Positions 1 to 8,648 are shown, counted from the first letter of the stretch. The stretch: 64,000 nucleotides of DNA from Caballeronia humi (GCF_001544475.1 NZ_FCNW02000005.1:62001-126000); one strand, 5' to 3'. Numbers and translations: made by a program. The notes: generated by a model not told the origin, from the sequence alone.

Positions 1-24
1 GCTCATGCCCTACGGAGAAAGCGC

Positions 25-483
25 ATGAACACATCGATCATGCTTAAGGAACTCGATACACCGGACGACTGGACGCGCGCGTTCGACGTCATGAAGCAAC
101 TGCGGCCGCATCTCACTGACGCCGCCGCGTTCATTGCGCAAGTGCGGCGGCAACGCGAAGAGGGCTATCGTCTGCTCGCCGCGTGCGAGGGCGACGCCAT
201 CCTCGGTCTCGCAGGCTATCGCACGCAGACCAACCTGATTTACGGACTCTTCGTCTACGTCGACGATCTGGTTGTCGACGCGAATCTGCAAAGATCAGGC
301 ATTGGTGCGCAATTGCTCGAAGCCGTCCGCCAGATCGCGCGCGATGTGCACTGCGCTCACTTCGTGCTCGATACAGGCCTGCACATGGCGCTCGCGCAAC
401 GTTTCTACTATCGCAACGGCTTGCTCGCGAGAGGCATGCACTTCGTCGAACCGCTCAATAAAGCCACGGAAGCCGCACGATGA
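25..483 (+). CDS. GNAT family N-acetyltransferase
   Basis: A 152-residue protein with a single acetyltransferase fold, expected to move an acetyl group from acetyl-CoA to an amine that cannot be named here. The second half shows the GNAT core: a hydrophobic strand (FVYVDDLVVDANLQRSGIG) leading into a degenerate acetyl-CoA loop (RSGIGAQL, about residues 91-98), then the C-terminal strand-helix pair ending in FYYRNGL. The start is supported by a GGAG ribosome site at 14-17, eight bases upstream of the ATG. The stop overlaps the ATG of the reductase gene by four bases (ATGA), so the two are probably co-translated. Family assignment is firm; substrate is unknown. Confidence 0.85.
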   Translation: MNTSIMLKELDTPDDWTRAFDVMKQLRPHLTDAAAFIAQVRRQREEGYRLLAACEGDAILGLAGYRTQTNLIYGLFVYVDDLVVDANLQRSGIGAQLLEAVRQIARDVHCAHFVLDTGLHMALAQRFYYRNGLLARGMHFVEPLNKATEAAR

Positions 484-1097
484 AAATCCTCTTTCTCAAC
501 GCAAGCCCGCACGGCGACATGAGTCACGGATACCGCCTCGCCACTGAGATGATCGACACATTGCGCAAGAACTCGCCTGCCGAAGTCGTCGTGCGCGACC
601 TGGCCGCGCACGCGCTGCCGCCAATTGCGCGTGACTACGCGCGCGCCGTCACGTCGCGCTCACCGGACACACGCGCGTTTGACCTCTCCGAACAATTGAT
701 CCGCGAGATCGAAACGACGGACGTGCTCATCGTCAATACGCCGATGCACAACTTTACCGTGCCCGCCGCGCTCAAGTTGTGGATCGACTACGTGCTGCGC
801 ATTCATCGCACGTTTGCATCGACCGCTGAGGGCAAGGTCGGCTTAATGCGAGACCGGCCGGCGTTCGTGATCGTCGGATCGGGCGGATTTCATAGTGGCG
901 AGCGCGCCCGTCAGCCGGATTTCCTCACGCCGTATGTGCGCTTCGCATTAGGCTCCATCGGCATACGTAACGTCCATTTTCTCCTGCTTGAGGGACTCGT
1001 GATGGGCGACGAAACGATCGGACGGGCACTGACGGTCGCACGCGAAAGCGTCGCACGTCATGCGCTTTTCGCGCTGGACGCGGCGCTCAACCCTTAA
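480..1097 (+). CDS. azoR: FMN-dependent NADH-azoreductase / NAD(P)H oxidoreductase, AzoR type
   Basis: A 205-residue flavodoxin-fold protein of usual AzoR length, a cytoplasmic NAD(P)H:quinone or azo reductase using FMN. Visible features are the N-terminal phosphate-binding strand-loop (LFLNASPHGDMSHG), the FMN-contact segment TPMHNFTVPAALKLWID at about residues 83-99, and the GSGGFHSG loop near residue 140 that packs on the flavin ring in this family. It is coupled to the upstream acetyltransferase by an ATGA overlap. Its 3' end overlaps the 3' end of the convergent MocR gene by 11 bases, leaving no room for a conventional intergenic terminator. The physiological substrate is not inferable. 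Confidence 0.85.
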   Translation: MKILFLNASPHGDMSHGYRLATEMIDTLRKNSPAEVVVRDLAAHALPPIARDYARAVTSRSPDTRAFDLSEQLIREIETTDVLIVNTPMHNFTVPAALKLWIDYVLRIHRTFASTAEGKVGLMRDRPAFVIVGSGGFHSGERARQPDFLTPYVRFALGSIGIRNVHFLLLEGLVMGDETIGRALTVARESVARHALFALDAALNP

Positions 1098-2547
1098 GTG
1101 CGTTTTGAAGCAATCGTGCGAGACGCGTGGCTGCAGCGGAATCAGCGACGTTGGCGAATCCGAGCACGAGCCCGCGCAAGGAGCGCTTTGTGCGTCCGCC
1201 CAAGTACCATGCCGACAGTGCCAGCACCGCGAGTCCTGCCTCGCGCGCGCGGGCGGCCACGGCGAAGTCATCGACGGGGGCATTGAAGAGCATGACCAGA
1301 TGCATGCCGCCCGGAGGCAGATCGACGCGGATGGTGTCGCGCAACACATGCATGAGCGCTTGCGCCAGCAGCGTGCGTCGCTCTGAGTAGAGCGTTCTCA
1401 TACGCTTGAGATGCCGCGCGAAATGTCCTTGCGCAATGAAATCCGCCACCGCTGCCTGCAACAGGTGGGGCGGCCCGGCGTTCATGCCTTTCGTGATCTG
1501 CTCGAAGCGTGCGATGGCGCGACCGGGCGCGACGATGTACGAAAGCCGCAGTCCCGGAAACATCACCTTGCTGAACGTGCCGCAATAGATCACGCGATCG
1601 TCGCGATCGAGGCTCTTCAACGCGGGCAGCGGACGCCCCGCGTAACGGAACTCGCTGTCGTAATCGTCCTCGACGATCCAGCTTCCCGCGCGCGTTGCCC
1701 AGTCGAGCAACATGATGCGTCGCGGCAATGACAACGTGACACCGAGCGGGCTTTGATGCGCCGGCGTCACGAAAGCAAAGCGCGCGTTCGGTTCGAGCGT
1801 CTCGCCTTGAGCGACATCGAGTCCTTCCTGATCGATCGGCACGGGCACGAGCCGCAATCCGGCTTCGACCAGAAAGTTGCGCGCGAGCAGATAGCCGGGT
1901 TCTTCGTACCAGGCGCTGTCGTCCGGTTTCGCGAGGCTGCGCAGCACGAGTTCGAGCGCCGCGCGATAGCCATTGGTCACGAACACCTGCTCCGGCTCGC
2001 AATCGACGCCGCGCGACAAGCCAAGATAAGTCGCGATGCGCTCGCGCAGCGGCCGATAACCCGCGGGATCGGGATACGTCAACGACGCGATATCGCCGCT
2101 GCGGGCGCGGTACGCGACGAGCCGGCTCCATACCTTGCGTGGAAAGGCATCGAGTGCGGGAAGACCAGGGCGTAACAGCGTAGCATCGTTGTCGGGGACC
2201 GCGTTGCGCGATGATTGCGAATCGCGTGGCGCCGACAGCGCGCGCTCTCGCTTTTTGCGCGCTGCCGCAAGCGTCACGGACGGCGGCAACGACGGCGAAA
2301 CGTACGTGCCCGCCGCACCGCGCATCTGCAGATAACCTTCGTCGACGAGGATGTTGTAGGCCATCTCGACCGTACCGCGCGCCGTATTCAGCTGCATCGC
2401 CAGTCCGCGCAGGGCCGGCACGCGATCGCCGGGGCGCAAGTGACCCGCAGCGATTGCCGCTTTGAAGCGTTCGCTTATTTGCAGGTAGATCGGCACCGCC
2501 TCGTTACGGTCGATCTCGATGCTCAACTGATGTTCGCGTGCGGGCAT
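1087..2547 (-). CDS. MocR-type transcriptional regulator (GntR winged helix + aminotransferase-like domain)
   Basis: A 486-residue regulator with the MocR/PdxR architecture. Residues about 10-80 are a GntR winged helix (IPIYLQISERFKAAI, then the recognition segment ARGTVEMAYNIL). Residues about 115-480 are a fold-type I aminotransferase domain, with the PLP-lysine region in CGTFSKVMFPGLRLSYIVAP. Such proteins usually bind PLP or its amino-acid adducts as effector and often control a divergent neighbour, here the NmrA-like reductase about 110 bases away. I chose the ATG at 2547 because the longer reading frame to 2733 would extend into the reductase gene and gives an unrelated N terminus. PdxR itself would be expected near pdxST, which are absent, so the target is unknown. 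Confidence 0.88.
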   Translation of the reverse strand: MPAREHQLSIEIDRNEAVPIYLQISERFKAAIAAGHLRPGDRVPALRGLAMQLNTARGTVEMAYNILVDEGYLQMRGAAGTYVSPSLPPSVTLAAARKKRERALSAPRDSQSSRNAVPDNDATLLRPGLPALDAFPRKVWSRLVAYRARSGDIASLTYPDPAGYRPLRERIATYLGLSRGVDCEPEQVFVTNGYRAALELVLRSLAKPDDSAWYEEPGYLLARNFLVEAGLRLVPVPIDQEGLDVAQGETLEPNARFAFVTPAHQSPLGVTLSLPRRIMLLDWATRAGSWIVEDDYDSEFRYAGRPLPALKSLDRDDRVIYCGTFSKVMFPGLRLSYIVAPGRAIARFEQITKGMNAGPPHLLQAAVADFIAQGHFARHLKRMRTLYSERRTLLAQALMHVLRDTIRVDLPPGGMHLVMLFNAPVDDFAVAARAREAGLAVLALSAWYLGGRTKRSLRGLVLGFANVADSAAATRLARLLQNALKG

Positions 2548-2658
2548 GGTTGCTCGATGGCCTAGTGCAATCGACGATTCTTGTCCCTTCTTGCTGCGCC
2601 AAGATTCGCACACAATGCAGTCGGCAGCAACACTCAACTTGCACACATGAGGTGAATC

Positions 2659-3408
2659 ATGAAGATCGTTGTTATCGGTGGGTCGGGCCTGATCGGCGCG
2701 AAGACTGTCGCCATCCTGCGCGCGAAGGGTCATGAAGCAGTGGCTGCATCGCCGCGCAGCGGAGTAAATGCGGTCACGGGCGAAGGGCTGGCGCAGGCGC
2801 TCGAAGGGGCACAGGTGGTCATCGATGTGTCAAATGCGCCTTCGTGGGCGCCCGACGACGTCATGGCGTTCTTTCGCGACTCGACGCTCAATCTCACGAA
2901 GGCCGAGGCGCATGCGGGCGTCCGGCATCATGTGGCGCTGTCGGTGGTCGGCACGGATCGCATGCCGGACAACGGCTACTTCCGCGCGAAGGTCGAACAG
3001 GAGAAGCTGATCGCGGCGTCGGGCGTGCCGTATTCGATCGTCCGTGCGACGCAGTTCATGGAGTTTCTCGGAGGCATCGCCGATGCGGGCATGATCGACG
3101 GCAAGCCTCATCTTTCGCCGCATCAGTTTCAGCCGATCGCAGCGGATGACGTCGCGGCGATCGTGGCGGATGTCGCGCTCGGTGCGCCGCTTGATCGCGT
3201 GACCGATATCGCCGGTCCGGAGCGCGCTCCGATGAACGAAATCATCGGACGATATCTCAAGGCGACGGAAGATGCGCGCGAGATCGTAGCGGACAAGGAC
3301 GCGAGCTACTTCGGTGGCACGATCGATGAGCTTTCGCTGGTGCCTCTCGGCGAGGCCCGTCTGGGGCAAGTGGCGCTGGAGGACTGGCTGCGACGCGCGA
3401 AGACGTGA
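2659..3408 (+). CDS. NmrA-like / atypical SDR NAD(P)-binding reductase
   Basis: A 249-residue Rossmann-fold protein of the atypical short-chain dehydrogenase (NmrA/NAD(P)H-azoreductase-like) class. The dinucleotide motif GGSGLIG sits at residues 7-13, and the segment HHVALSVVGTDRMPDNGYFRAKVEQE carries the Y-x3-K pair in degenerate form. Later segments (YSIVRATQFMEF and QPIAADDVAAIVADV) are typical of sugar-epimerase-like NmrA proteins. It is preceded by an AGGTGA ribosome site and is divergent from the MocR regulator, which likely controls it. It could be a redox-sensing regulator rather than an enzyme; substrate unknown. Confidence 0.85.
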   Translation: MKIVVIGGSGLIGAKTVAILRAKGHEAVAASPRSGVNAVTGEGLAQALEGAQVVIDVSNAPSWAPDDVMAFFRDSTLNLTKAEAHAGVRHHVALSVVGTDRMPDNGYFRAKVEQEKLIAASGVPYSIVRATQFMEFLGGIADAGMIDGKPHLSPHQFQPIAADDVAAIVADVALGAPLDRVTDIAGPERAPMNEIIGRYLKATEDAREIVADKDASYFGGTIDELSLVPLGEARLGQVALEDWLRRAKT

Positions 3409-3456
3409 CGCAAGGATTAACATGGAACTTCGCGCAAAGACGAAGAGCCTCCGCCG

Positions 3457-3798
3457 ATGATAGAAGCCTCCTGCCATTGCGGCGCCATCCGCTTCACCGT
3501 CGAAGCGGCACCCACGGAGGTGAACGACTGCGGCTGCTCCATTTGTCGCCGCTACGGGACGCTCTGGGCCTACTATGAACCGAACGAAGTGCGGTTCGCG
3601 GCCGAGAGCGGCCCTACCGACGTCTACATGTGGGGTGAGCGCCGTCTCGAGCTTCATCGGTGCCGCACGTGTGGCTGCGTCACTCACTGGCGCGCCCGTG
3701 ACCCGAACTCGACGCGCATGGGCGTCAACGCGCGGATGATGCCGCCGGAGGTCGCGGCGTCCGCCGTCATGCTGCGAAACGGTTTGCCGATTCGCTAG
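3457..3798 (+). CDS. GFA-family zinc protein (glutathione-dependent formaldehyde-activating enzyme-like)
   Basis: A 113-residue protein of the GFA/CENP-V fold, binding zinc through cysteine clusters. The pattern is clear: CHCGAIRF at the N terminus, CGCSICRR near residue 26, and CRTCGC near residue 69. These are the structural and catalytic zinc sites of the family. True Gfa enzymes (formaldehyde-glutathione adduct formation) are longer, so the short form is best named by fold only. It lies 48 bases after the NmrA-like gene in the same direction and may be co-transcribed with it. Confidence 0.85.
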   Translation: MIEASCHCGAIRFTVEAAPTEVNDCGCSICRRYGTLWAYYEPNEVRFAAESGPTDVYMWGERRLELHRCRTCGCVTHWRARDPNSTRMGVNARMMPPEVAASAVMLRNGLPIR

Positions 3799-3815
3799 AG
3801 CGGTCCGGGCGCATC

Positions 3816-4460
3816 GTGACGATTCCCTCGATCCGCTATCTGCTCGCGTTCTTCGTCAACGTGTTGCTGCCGGCTGCTGCATACAGGATCGCATCCACAC
3901 GTTTTGGACCCGCTGGCGCACTCATCGCATCGGCGTTGCCGCTGATCGGATGGATGTGCTTCGACTTCAAGCGCTTTCGGCACTTTGACGCGCTCAGTGC
4001 GGTCGTGCTTGCCGGAGTCGGCATGTCGCTGCTCGTGCTGGCGTCAAGTCCGGCGCGATGGCTGACCATGGCGCGTGAGCCGCTGGTGAGCGGTGTCATA
4101 GGCGTTCTCTTTCTGTTATCGCTTCTGCTTGAGCGGCCGCTGATCTATTATCTCGCGCGTTCGACGCTGTCACGCGAACAGCGAGGCCGCGAACTCGAAT
4201 TCGATGCCACATGGCGTACGCAACCAGCGCTCGTGCGGTCGATCCGGTTCATGACTGCCGTGTGGGGTGTCGGGCTCGTCGCCGAAAACCTCGCGCGGCT
4301 TTGGCTGACTTACAGCTTGAACGATCACGATGCACAACAAGCGTCTACCTGGGTCAGATACGCGTTTTATGGCGGGCTGACGCTCTGGACTATCTTCTAC
4401 CGACGAAACTACATCAAAAGGCGGGTGGGCCCGTCGACGAGCGCAAGTTCATCGAAGTAG
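3816..4460 (+). CDS. VC0807-like integral membrane protein
   Basis: A 214-residue polytopic inner-membrane protein. Hydrophobic helices are visible at about residues 7-25, 31-48, 58-74, 88-106, 145-165 and 180-196, separated by short basic loops; LERPLIYYLARSTL is a characteristic stretch. This resembles the VC0807 family of unknown function. It starts with GTG at 3816, 17 bases after the GFA stop, with no good Shine-Dalgarno sequence, so the exact start is uncertain. The C-terminal tail (KRRVGPSTSASSSK) overlaps the 3' end of the convergent DUF971 gene by 52 bases. No function can be assigned. Confidence 0.7.
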   Translation: MTIPSIRYLLAFFVNVLLPAAAYRIASTRFGPAGALIASALPLIGWMCFDFKRFRHFDALSAVVLAGVGMSLLVLASSPARWLTMAREPLVSGVIGVLFLLSLLLERPLIYYLARSTLSREQRGRELEFDATWRTQPALVRSIRFMTAVWGVGLVAENLARLWLTYSLNDHDAQQASTWVRYAFYGGLTLWTIFYRRNYIKRRVGPSTSASSSK

Positions 4461-4717
4461 CGCCATGGGAAGATGCCGCGCGCATGTTGATCGCTGAAGA
4501 CGAGTTGCACGCCATAGCCCATCGGCTCGGCATGCGTGATGAAAACACCCTCGACCACAGGAACCTTGGCGCCATCGATGCGAAGGCGCCTGCACTGCGC
4601 GCAAGGGCACTCGCGGCGTAGCGTCGCATAGGAAATGCGTTGCGGCGCCTTATCGGCCCACACCAGACTCAAGGTGCCCGCGCGATGATCAAGTTCGATC
4701 CGGTCAGGCGTCGTCAT
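4409..4717 (-). CDS. DUF971 (gamma-butyrobetaine hydroxylase N-terminal-like) protein
   Basis: A 102-residue stand-alone DUF971 domain, the fold that forms the zinc-containing N terminus of gamma-butyrobetaine hydroxylases. Diagnostic segments are the early strand IELDHRAGTLSLVW, the LRRECPCAQCR cysteine cluster at about residues 33-43, and PMGYGVQLVFSDQHARGIFPW near the end. Stand-alone DUF971 proteins are often linked to Fe-S handling; the role here is inferred only from being last in an operon with a ferredoxin and a flavoprotein. Its ATG overlaps the HEAT-repeat stop by four bases. The 3' end runs into the convergent membrane-protein gene. Confidence 0.87.
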   Translation of the reverse strand: MTTPDRIELDHRAGTLSLVWADKAPQRISYATLRRECPCAQCRRLRIDGAKVPVVEGVFITHAEPMGYGVQLVFSDQHARGIFPWRYFDELALVDGPTRLLM

Positions 4718-5709
4718 GCATTCTCGCTTTCGATCTGCTGAAGCGCGATGCGCACGGCTTTGCGCACATCGGGATCGCGGTCATCGAGTGCCGCGCGCAG
4801 CGGTGCGACGACTGAGCGATCGCCCAGTTCCCCCAGTGCGAGCGCCGCTTCCTTCCTCAGATTGCTGATCGAGTGCGTGAGCAGCTTGGCGAGCGGCGCG
4901 CTCGCCTTGGCGTCGCCGATTCTGCCGAGCGCACGAGCCGAGCGCAATCTGACCTGCCAGTAGGCATCGTCGAGCGAGGTGATCAGTTCGTCGCGTGCAT
5001 CAGGTGCGCGCAGCTTGCCGAGTGTCGTCGCAGCTTCTTCGCGCACCTGCCAGGCGTCGTCGTGCAACGCGCCGAGCAACGCGTTCACCGCCCCGGAAGA
5101 ATCCGCCGATGCGAATCCCAGCGCCCCTGCAGCGGCACGCCTCACGTCCGGGTCCGGATCGGCACTCGCGAGCGACGCCAGCGAATCGAGCGCCCCCGGT
5201 TCCTTCAGCCAGCCGAGCACACCAACCGCTTCGCGCCGCACGGCCGCACTCGTGTGGACGAGCGCCTGCGTGGCTACATCGAATGCGCCGGGGTAGCGAA
5301 GCTCACGCAACGCGCGCAACGCAGACGCCTTGACGAACGCATCCGCGTGTCCAGCCCAGCGCGTGAGCACCGCGCCAGAAGCGGCGTCCTTCAGTTCCGA
5401 GAGACTTTGCGCAGCGGTGTTGCGTACGTCTGCGTCGGCGTCGAGCAAAGCACCGCCGAGCGCTTCCACAACGTCCGTTCGTTCCCAAGACGCAAGCACT
5501 TGCGCAGCCTCGCGACGCACGTCGGCGGCAGGGTCCTGCTGTAACGCGTCGATGACCGGTTGCAGCGAGCCTTCATCTTCGAGATCGGCGAGATCGAGGA
5601 GCGCGATGCGACGCACGGCCGGATCGGCGTCGGTGAGACGCGGGAGCAGAGCTGCGGCCTCTGGAGCGAGCGTGTCCGGGTCGTAGAGAAGGCGAAGGGT
5701 ATCAGTCAT
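4714..5709 (-). CDS. HEAT-repeat protein
   Basis: About 331 residues built almost entirely of HEAT-like helical pairs of roughly 31 residues, recognisable by recurring 'D-x-VRR/VREEAA-x-LG-L' units (for example DPDVRRAAAGALG and DAWQVREEAATTLGKL). I count about nine. Such solenoids are protein-binding scaffolds, related to phycobilin lyase/PBS-type repeats. A TTG-initiated form from 5730 is possible; I prefer the ATG at 5709, though neither has a clear Shine-Dalgarno. It lies between the ferredoxin and DUF971 genes of one operon, so it probably scaffolds the flavoprotein-ferredoxin complex or assists its assembly. That role is inference. Confidence 0.85.
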   Translation of the reverse strand: MTDTLRLLYDPDTLAPEAAALLPRLTDADPAVRRIALLDLADLEDEGSLQPVIDALQQDPAADVRREAAQVLASWERTDVVEALGGALLDADADVRNTAAQSLSELKDAASGAVLTRWAGHADAFVKASALRALRELRYPGAFDVATQALVHTSAAVRREAVGVLGWLKEPGALDSLASLASADPDPDVRRAAAGALGFASADSSGAVNALLGALHDDAWQVREEAATTLGKLRAPDARDELITSLDDAYWQVRLRSARALGRIGDAKASAPLAKLLTHSISNLRKEAALALGELGDRSVVAPLRAALDDRDPDVRKAVRIALQQIESENA

Positions 5710-5737
5710 GGATGGCTTGGGTTGGGGCAACGGCTTG

Positions 5738-5983
5738 TCAGCGGAGCAGATAGGGAATATCTACCTTCACGGCGCCTGTCGGGCAATCCTGTTCGCAGGG
5801 CATGCAATACCAGCATTCGTCGAACTGCATGTAAGCCTTGCCCTTGCTCATGTCGATGGCGAGCAGGTCCATCGGGCACACATCGACGCACACGGTGCAG
5901 CCTTTGTCGGCAATGCATTTGTCCTCGTCGACGGTAACGGGTGCGTTGCTGCGATGAAAGATCTCATGCGGGGTGAATGACAT
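5738..5983 (-). CDS. 2x[4Fe-4S] ferredoxin, AprB-like partner subunit
   Basis: An 81-residue ferredoxin with two cluster motifs. The first is C-x5-C-x2-C-x3-CP at about residues 23-37 (CIADKGCTVCVDVCP), with a longer first gap than a classic bacterial ferredoxin. The second is C-x2-C-x2-C-x3-CP at about residues 57-69 (CWYCMPCEQDCP). It is translated from an ATG with a GAGGA site six to seven bases upstream and lies 12 bases after the flavoprotein gene. The pairing of this ferredoxin with an AprA-like flavoprotein mirrors the alpha and beta subunits of adenylylsulfate reductase, so it most likely carries electrons to or from the FAD subunit. Confidence 0.88.
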   Translation of the reverse strand: MSFTPHEIFHRSNAPVTVDEDKCIADKGCTVCVDVCPMDLLAIDMSKGKAYMQFDECWYCMPCEQDCPTGAVKVDIPYLLR

Positions 5984-5995
5984 GTCGGTTCCTCG

Positions 5996-7735
5996 TTACG
6001 CGGGTACGGTCATGAGTGGACGCCCGCCGATGCGCAGCTTCTGATAGGCATTGTCGTCGCGTGGATCGGCGGCGATAACGTAGGGCTCGACCGCGCGCTT
6101 CTCGCTTGTCATGCGGCCGTGCTCGTCGCGTCGAAGATGCGTGTGGCAGAACCACTCGGCGTCGTCGCGAAGCGGATAATCGACGCGATGGTGATACAGA
6201 CCCCAACGGCTCTCCGTGCGAAAAAGCGAGGCACGTGCCGCCATTTCCGCGCAATCGCGAATGACGCTGACCTCGGCCGCACGCATCAGCTCGTGCGGAT
6301 TCGCAGCCTTGATCTCGCTGATGTCTTCGGCTATCTCCTCGAAGCGTTGCAAGCCGATCTCCATCTTGCGTGTGACCTTCGGCGGTTGCAGATAGTCGTT
6401 CACCATGCGGCGCAGCTTGTACTCGACCTGCGCGGATGCCAGCCCTGTTTCGCGCTCTAGCGGTTCGAAAACGCGGCGGCGCTCGGCTTCGACCTGCTCT
6501 TCATCGACCGGCGCAAGTTCGCGGCCCGCTACGTAGTCGGCCGCGTTGTGTCCGGCGAACCATCCGTATGTGAATGCGCCAAGCATGTAGTTATGAGGCA
6601 CGGCTGCCATGTCGCCGGCGGCGTAGAGTCCGGGGACGGTCGTCTCCGCGCGCTCGTTCACGTACACGCCTGATGCGCTGTGTCCGCTGCAAAAGCCAAT
6701 CTCCGAGATGTGCATTTCCACCATCTGCTGTCGATAGTCGGTGCCGCGTCCGGCGTGGAAGCGGCCGCGGCTCGGGCGTTCGTTCGTGTGCAGAATCTCT
6801 TCGATGTTTTGGATCGTTTCTTCCGCCAGGTGATCGAGCTTGAGAAACACGGGGCCGTTGCCGCTTTGCAGTTCCTGGTAGAACTCCCACATCATCTGGC
6901 CGCTCCAGTAGTCGCATTCGATGAAGCGCTCGCCCTTGCCATTCGCCGTAAAGCCGCCCAGCGGTCCGGTGACATAGGCGCATGCGGGACCGTTGTAATC
7001 CTTGATGAGCGGATTGACCTGGAAGCATTCGAGGTTGGCGAGTGCTGCGCCTGCGTGGTAGGCCATCGCATAGCCATCGCCAGCGTTGGTCGGATTCTCG
7101 TAGGTGCCCATCAGGTAGCCCGACGCGGGCAGTCCGAGGCGGCCGGCCGCGCCGCAACTCAGGATGACGGCCTTGGCGCGGACGACGTAAAAGTCAGCGG
7201 TGCGGCAGTCGAAGCCAAGCACACCGCAGACACGTCCTGTTGAATCCTTGAGAAGGCGCGTCGCAACCATGCGATTCGTGATCGACACACGCGCACGTTT
7301 GAGTTGCCTGTACAGCACCTTCTTGATGCTGTGGCCTTCGGGCATCGGCAGCACGTAAGAGCCCATGTGATGCACTTTCTTGACCGCGTAGTCGCCAGTG
7401 CTGTCCTTCTCGAACTTCACGCCCCAGCGGTCGAGTTCCTCGATCGTCGTAAAGCTGTGCTTTGCGTAGGCATACACGGCCGCCTGATCGACGATTCCGT
7501 CATTGGCGGCCGTGATCTCGCGCACATATTGCTCCGGTGTCGCATGGCCGGGGATCACCGCGTTGTTGAGCCCGTCCATACCCATCGAAATCGCGCCGCT
7601 GCGCTTCACGTTGGCCTTTTCCAGCAGCAAGATCCTGAGCGACGGATCGCGCTCCTTGGATTTTACCGCTGCCATCGGGCCTGCTGTGCCACCGCCCACC
7701 ACGACGATGTCGTATTCGAGAACATGCGTTTTCAT
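5996..7735 (-). CDS. FAD-binding oxidoreductase subunit, fumarate reductase / AprA-like
   Basis: A 579-residue flavoprotein of the fumarate reductase/succinate dehydrogenase/AprA superfamily. The FAD-binding GGGTAGP motif is at residues 14-20, followed by the adenine-ribose acidic region (LLLEKANVKRSG). The middle holds a capping-domain segment (NPTNAGDGYAMAYHAGAAL, then FQVNPLIKDYNGPACAY) that looks closer to adenylylsulfate reductase alpha than to fumarate reductase. The late PGLYAAGDMAAVPHNYMLGAF segment is the second FAD contact, and a helical C-terminal domain follows. No membrane anchor or signal peptide is seen, so it is cytoplasmic. It overlaps the regulator stop by ATGA and is followed by its ferredoxin. 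The substrate is not established; sulfur-compound oxidation is one possibility. Confidence 0.88.
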   Translation of the reverse strand: MKTHVLEYDIVVVGGGTAGPMAAVKSKERDPSLRILLLEKANVKRSGAISMGMDGLNNAVIPGHATPEQYVREITAANDGIVDQAAVYAYAKHSFTTIEELDRWGVKFEKDSTGDYAVKKVHHMGSYVLPMPEGHSIKKVLYRQLKRARVSITNRMVATRLLKDSTGRVCGVLGFDCRTADFYVVRAKAVILSCGAAGRLGLPASGYLMGTYENPTNAGDGYAMAYHAGAALANLECFQVNPLIKDYNGPACAYVTGPLGGFTANGKGERFIECDYWSGQMMWEFYQELQSGNGPVFLKLDHLAEETIQNIEEILHTNERPSRGRFHAGRGTDYRQQMVEMHISEIGFCSGHSASGVYVNERAETTVPGLYAAGDMAAVPHNYMLGAFTYGWFAGHNAADYVAGRELAPVDEEQVEAERRRVFEPLERETGLASAQVEYKLRRMVNDYLQPPKVTRKMEIGLQRFEEIAEDISEIKAANPHELMRAAEVSVIRDCAEMAARASLFRTESRWGLYHHRVDYPLRDDAEWFCHTHLRRDEHGRMTSEKRAVEPYVIAADPRDDNAYQKLRIGGRPLMTVPA

Positions 7736-8508
7736 TGCTTATTCCTCGCGTTTCTGCGTGCTGTTTCCCGGTCGATGCGCAAGCGGTATTGAAACGCATC
7801 GCCTCGAAAATAGAGGTATTCGAAATCTATTGGCTTGCCGTCTGCGTCGTGCGTGAGCCGCTCGATACGCAACACGGGGCTGCCCTCATCGACGCGCAGC
7901 GCCTTCGCGGTGTCTTCGTCGGCGAGGATCGCATCGATCGAAACGTCCGCGTGGCCGAGCGGCACGGCGCAATCGTTTTCGAGGATCAGAAAGATGTCGC
8001 GTGTTTCCAGGTCCGCGCTCGCGACGCGCTTGCCGAGCGCCTCGGGCAACCAGGTTGTTTCGAGTGATACGGGCTCGCGGTTGAGCAATCTCACACGATG
8101 GATTTCGGCGACGCGCGAACCTTCCGGCACGTCGAGCCGCACCGCGACTTGCCGGCCCGCCTTCACGAAGCGCACGCTCTGAAGCTGATTGACGATCTCG
8201 TGGCCCATCGACGACATCGCTTCCGAAAACCCTTGCAGCGACGTGACGTTCTGAAAGGCTTTGGGCTTGGAAACGAACGTGCCTTTGCCGTGCAGCTTAA
8301 AGAGCAGGCCTTCTTTCTGAAGATCGCCGAGCGCCTGTCGGACGGTGATTCGGCTCACGTCGAACATCGCGCACAGTTCGTATTCGGACGGCATCTGACT
8401 GTGTGGCGCATACGTTCCATCGAGGATGCGCGCGCGCAGCGCGTCCTTGATCTGCGCGTAGAGCGGCAAGGGCGATAAAACTAGAAGGGTGGCGGCTGGC
8501 CTGGACAT
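7732..8508 (-). CDS. GntR-family regulator with UTRA effector domain (HutC type)
   Basis: A 258-residue repressor-type protein. The N-terminal winged helix (about residues 17-85; recognition segment MFDVSRITVRQALGDLQKEGLL) is followed by a UTRA ligand domain (about residues 100-250; EIHRVRLLNREPVSLETTWL and PVLRIERLTHDADGKPIDFEYLYFRGD). HutC-type proteins usually act as ligand-relieved repressors of their own operon. The reading frame opens with GTG at 8517, but the ATG at 8508 has a GGGA five bases upstream and gives the expected N terminus. The stop overlaps the flavoprotein start by four bases, so it heads that operon. A near-perfect dyad spans 8511-8537, right at its 5' end. Confidence 0.9.
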   Translation of the reverse strand: MSRPAATLLVLSPLPLYAQIKDALRARILDGTYAPHSQMPSEYELCAMFDVSRITVRQALGDLQKEGLLFKLHGKGTFVSKPKAFQNVTSLQGFSEAMSSMGHEIVNQLQSVRFVKAGRQVAVRLDVPEGSRVAEIHRVRLLNREPVSLETTWLPEALGKRVASADLETRDIFLILENDCAVPLGHADVSIDAILADEDTAKALRVDEGSPVLRIERLTHDADGKPIDFEYLYFRGDAFQYRLRIDRETARRNARNKQ

Positions 8509-8510
8509 GG

Positions 8511-8537
8511 GTCCCACTTGTTATGACAAGATGGGAC
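8511..8537. promoter_or_regulatory. Inverted-repeat operator candidate at the GntR/UTRA gene start
   Basis: The arms GTCCCA-C-TTGT and ACAA-GA-TGGGAC face each other around a TATG centre, a dyad of 10-11 bp per arm with one unpaired base. The inner CTTGT-TATG-ACAAG core (8517-8530) resembles HutC-subfamily operators in size and symmetry. It overlaps the GTG and precedes the ATG of the regulator, so binding would block transcription or translation of the whole flavoprotein-ferredoxin operon. This is a sequence observation plus family knowledge; no promoter elements were fixed. Confidence 0.55.
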
Positions 8538-8648
8538 GAGTGTAGACACGGAGGCGTGTCTGCCAAACGAAGTTTTTATGCTATCGATTTTCGTTGTTGG
8601 CACATACGTCGTATTGGAGAAATCGACGCATCAACGGAAGCGCAAAAA

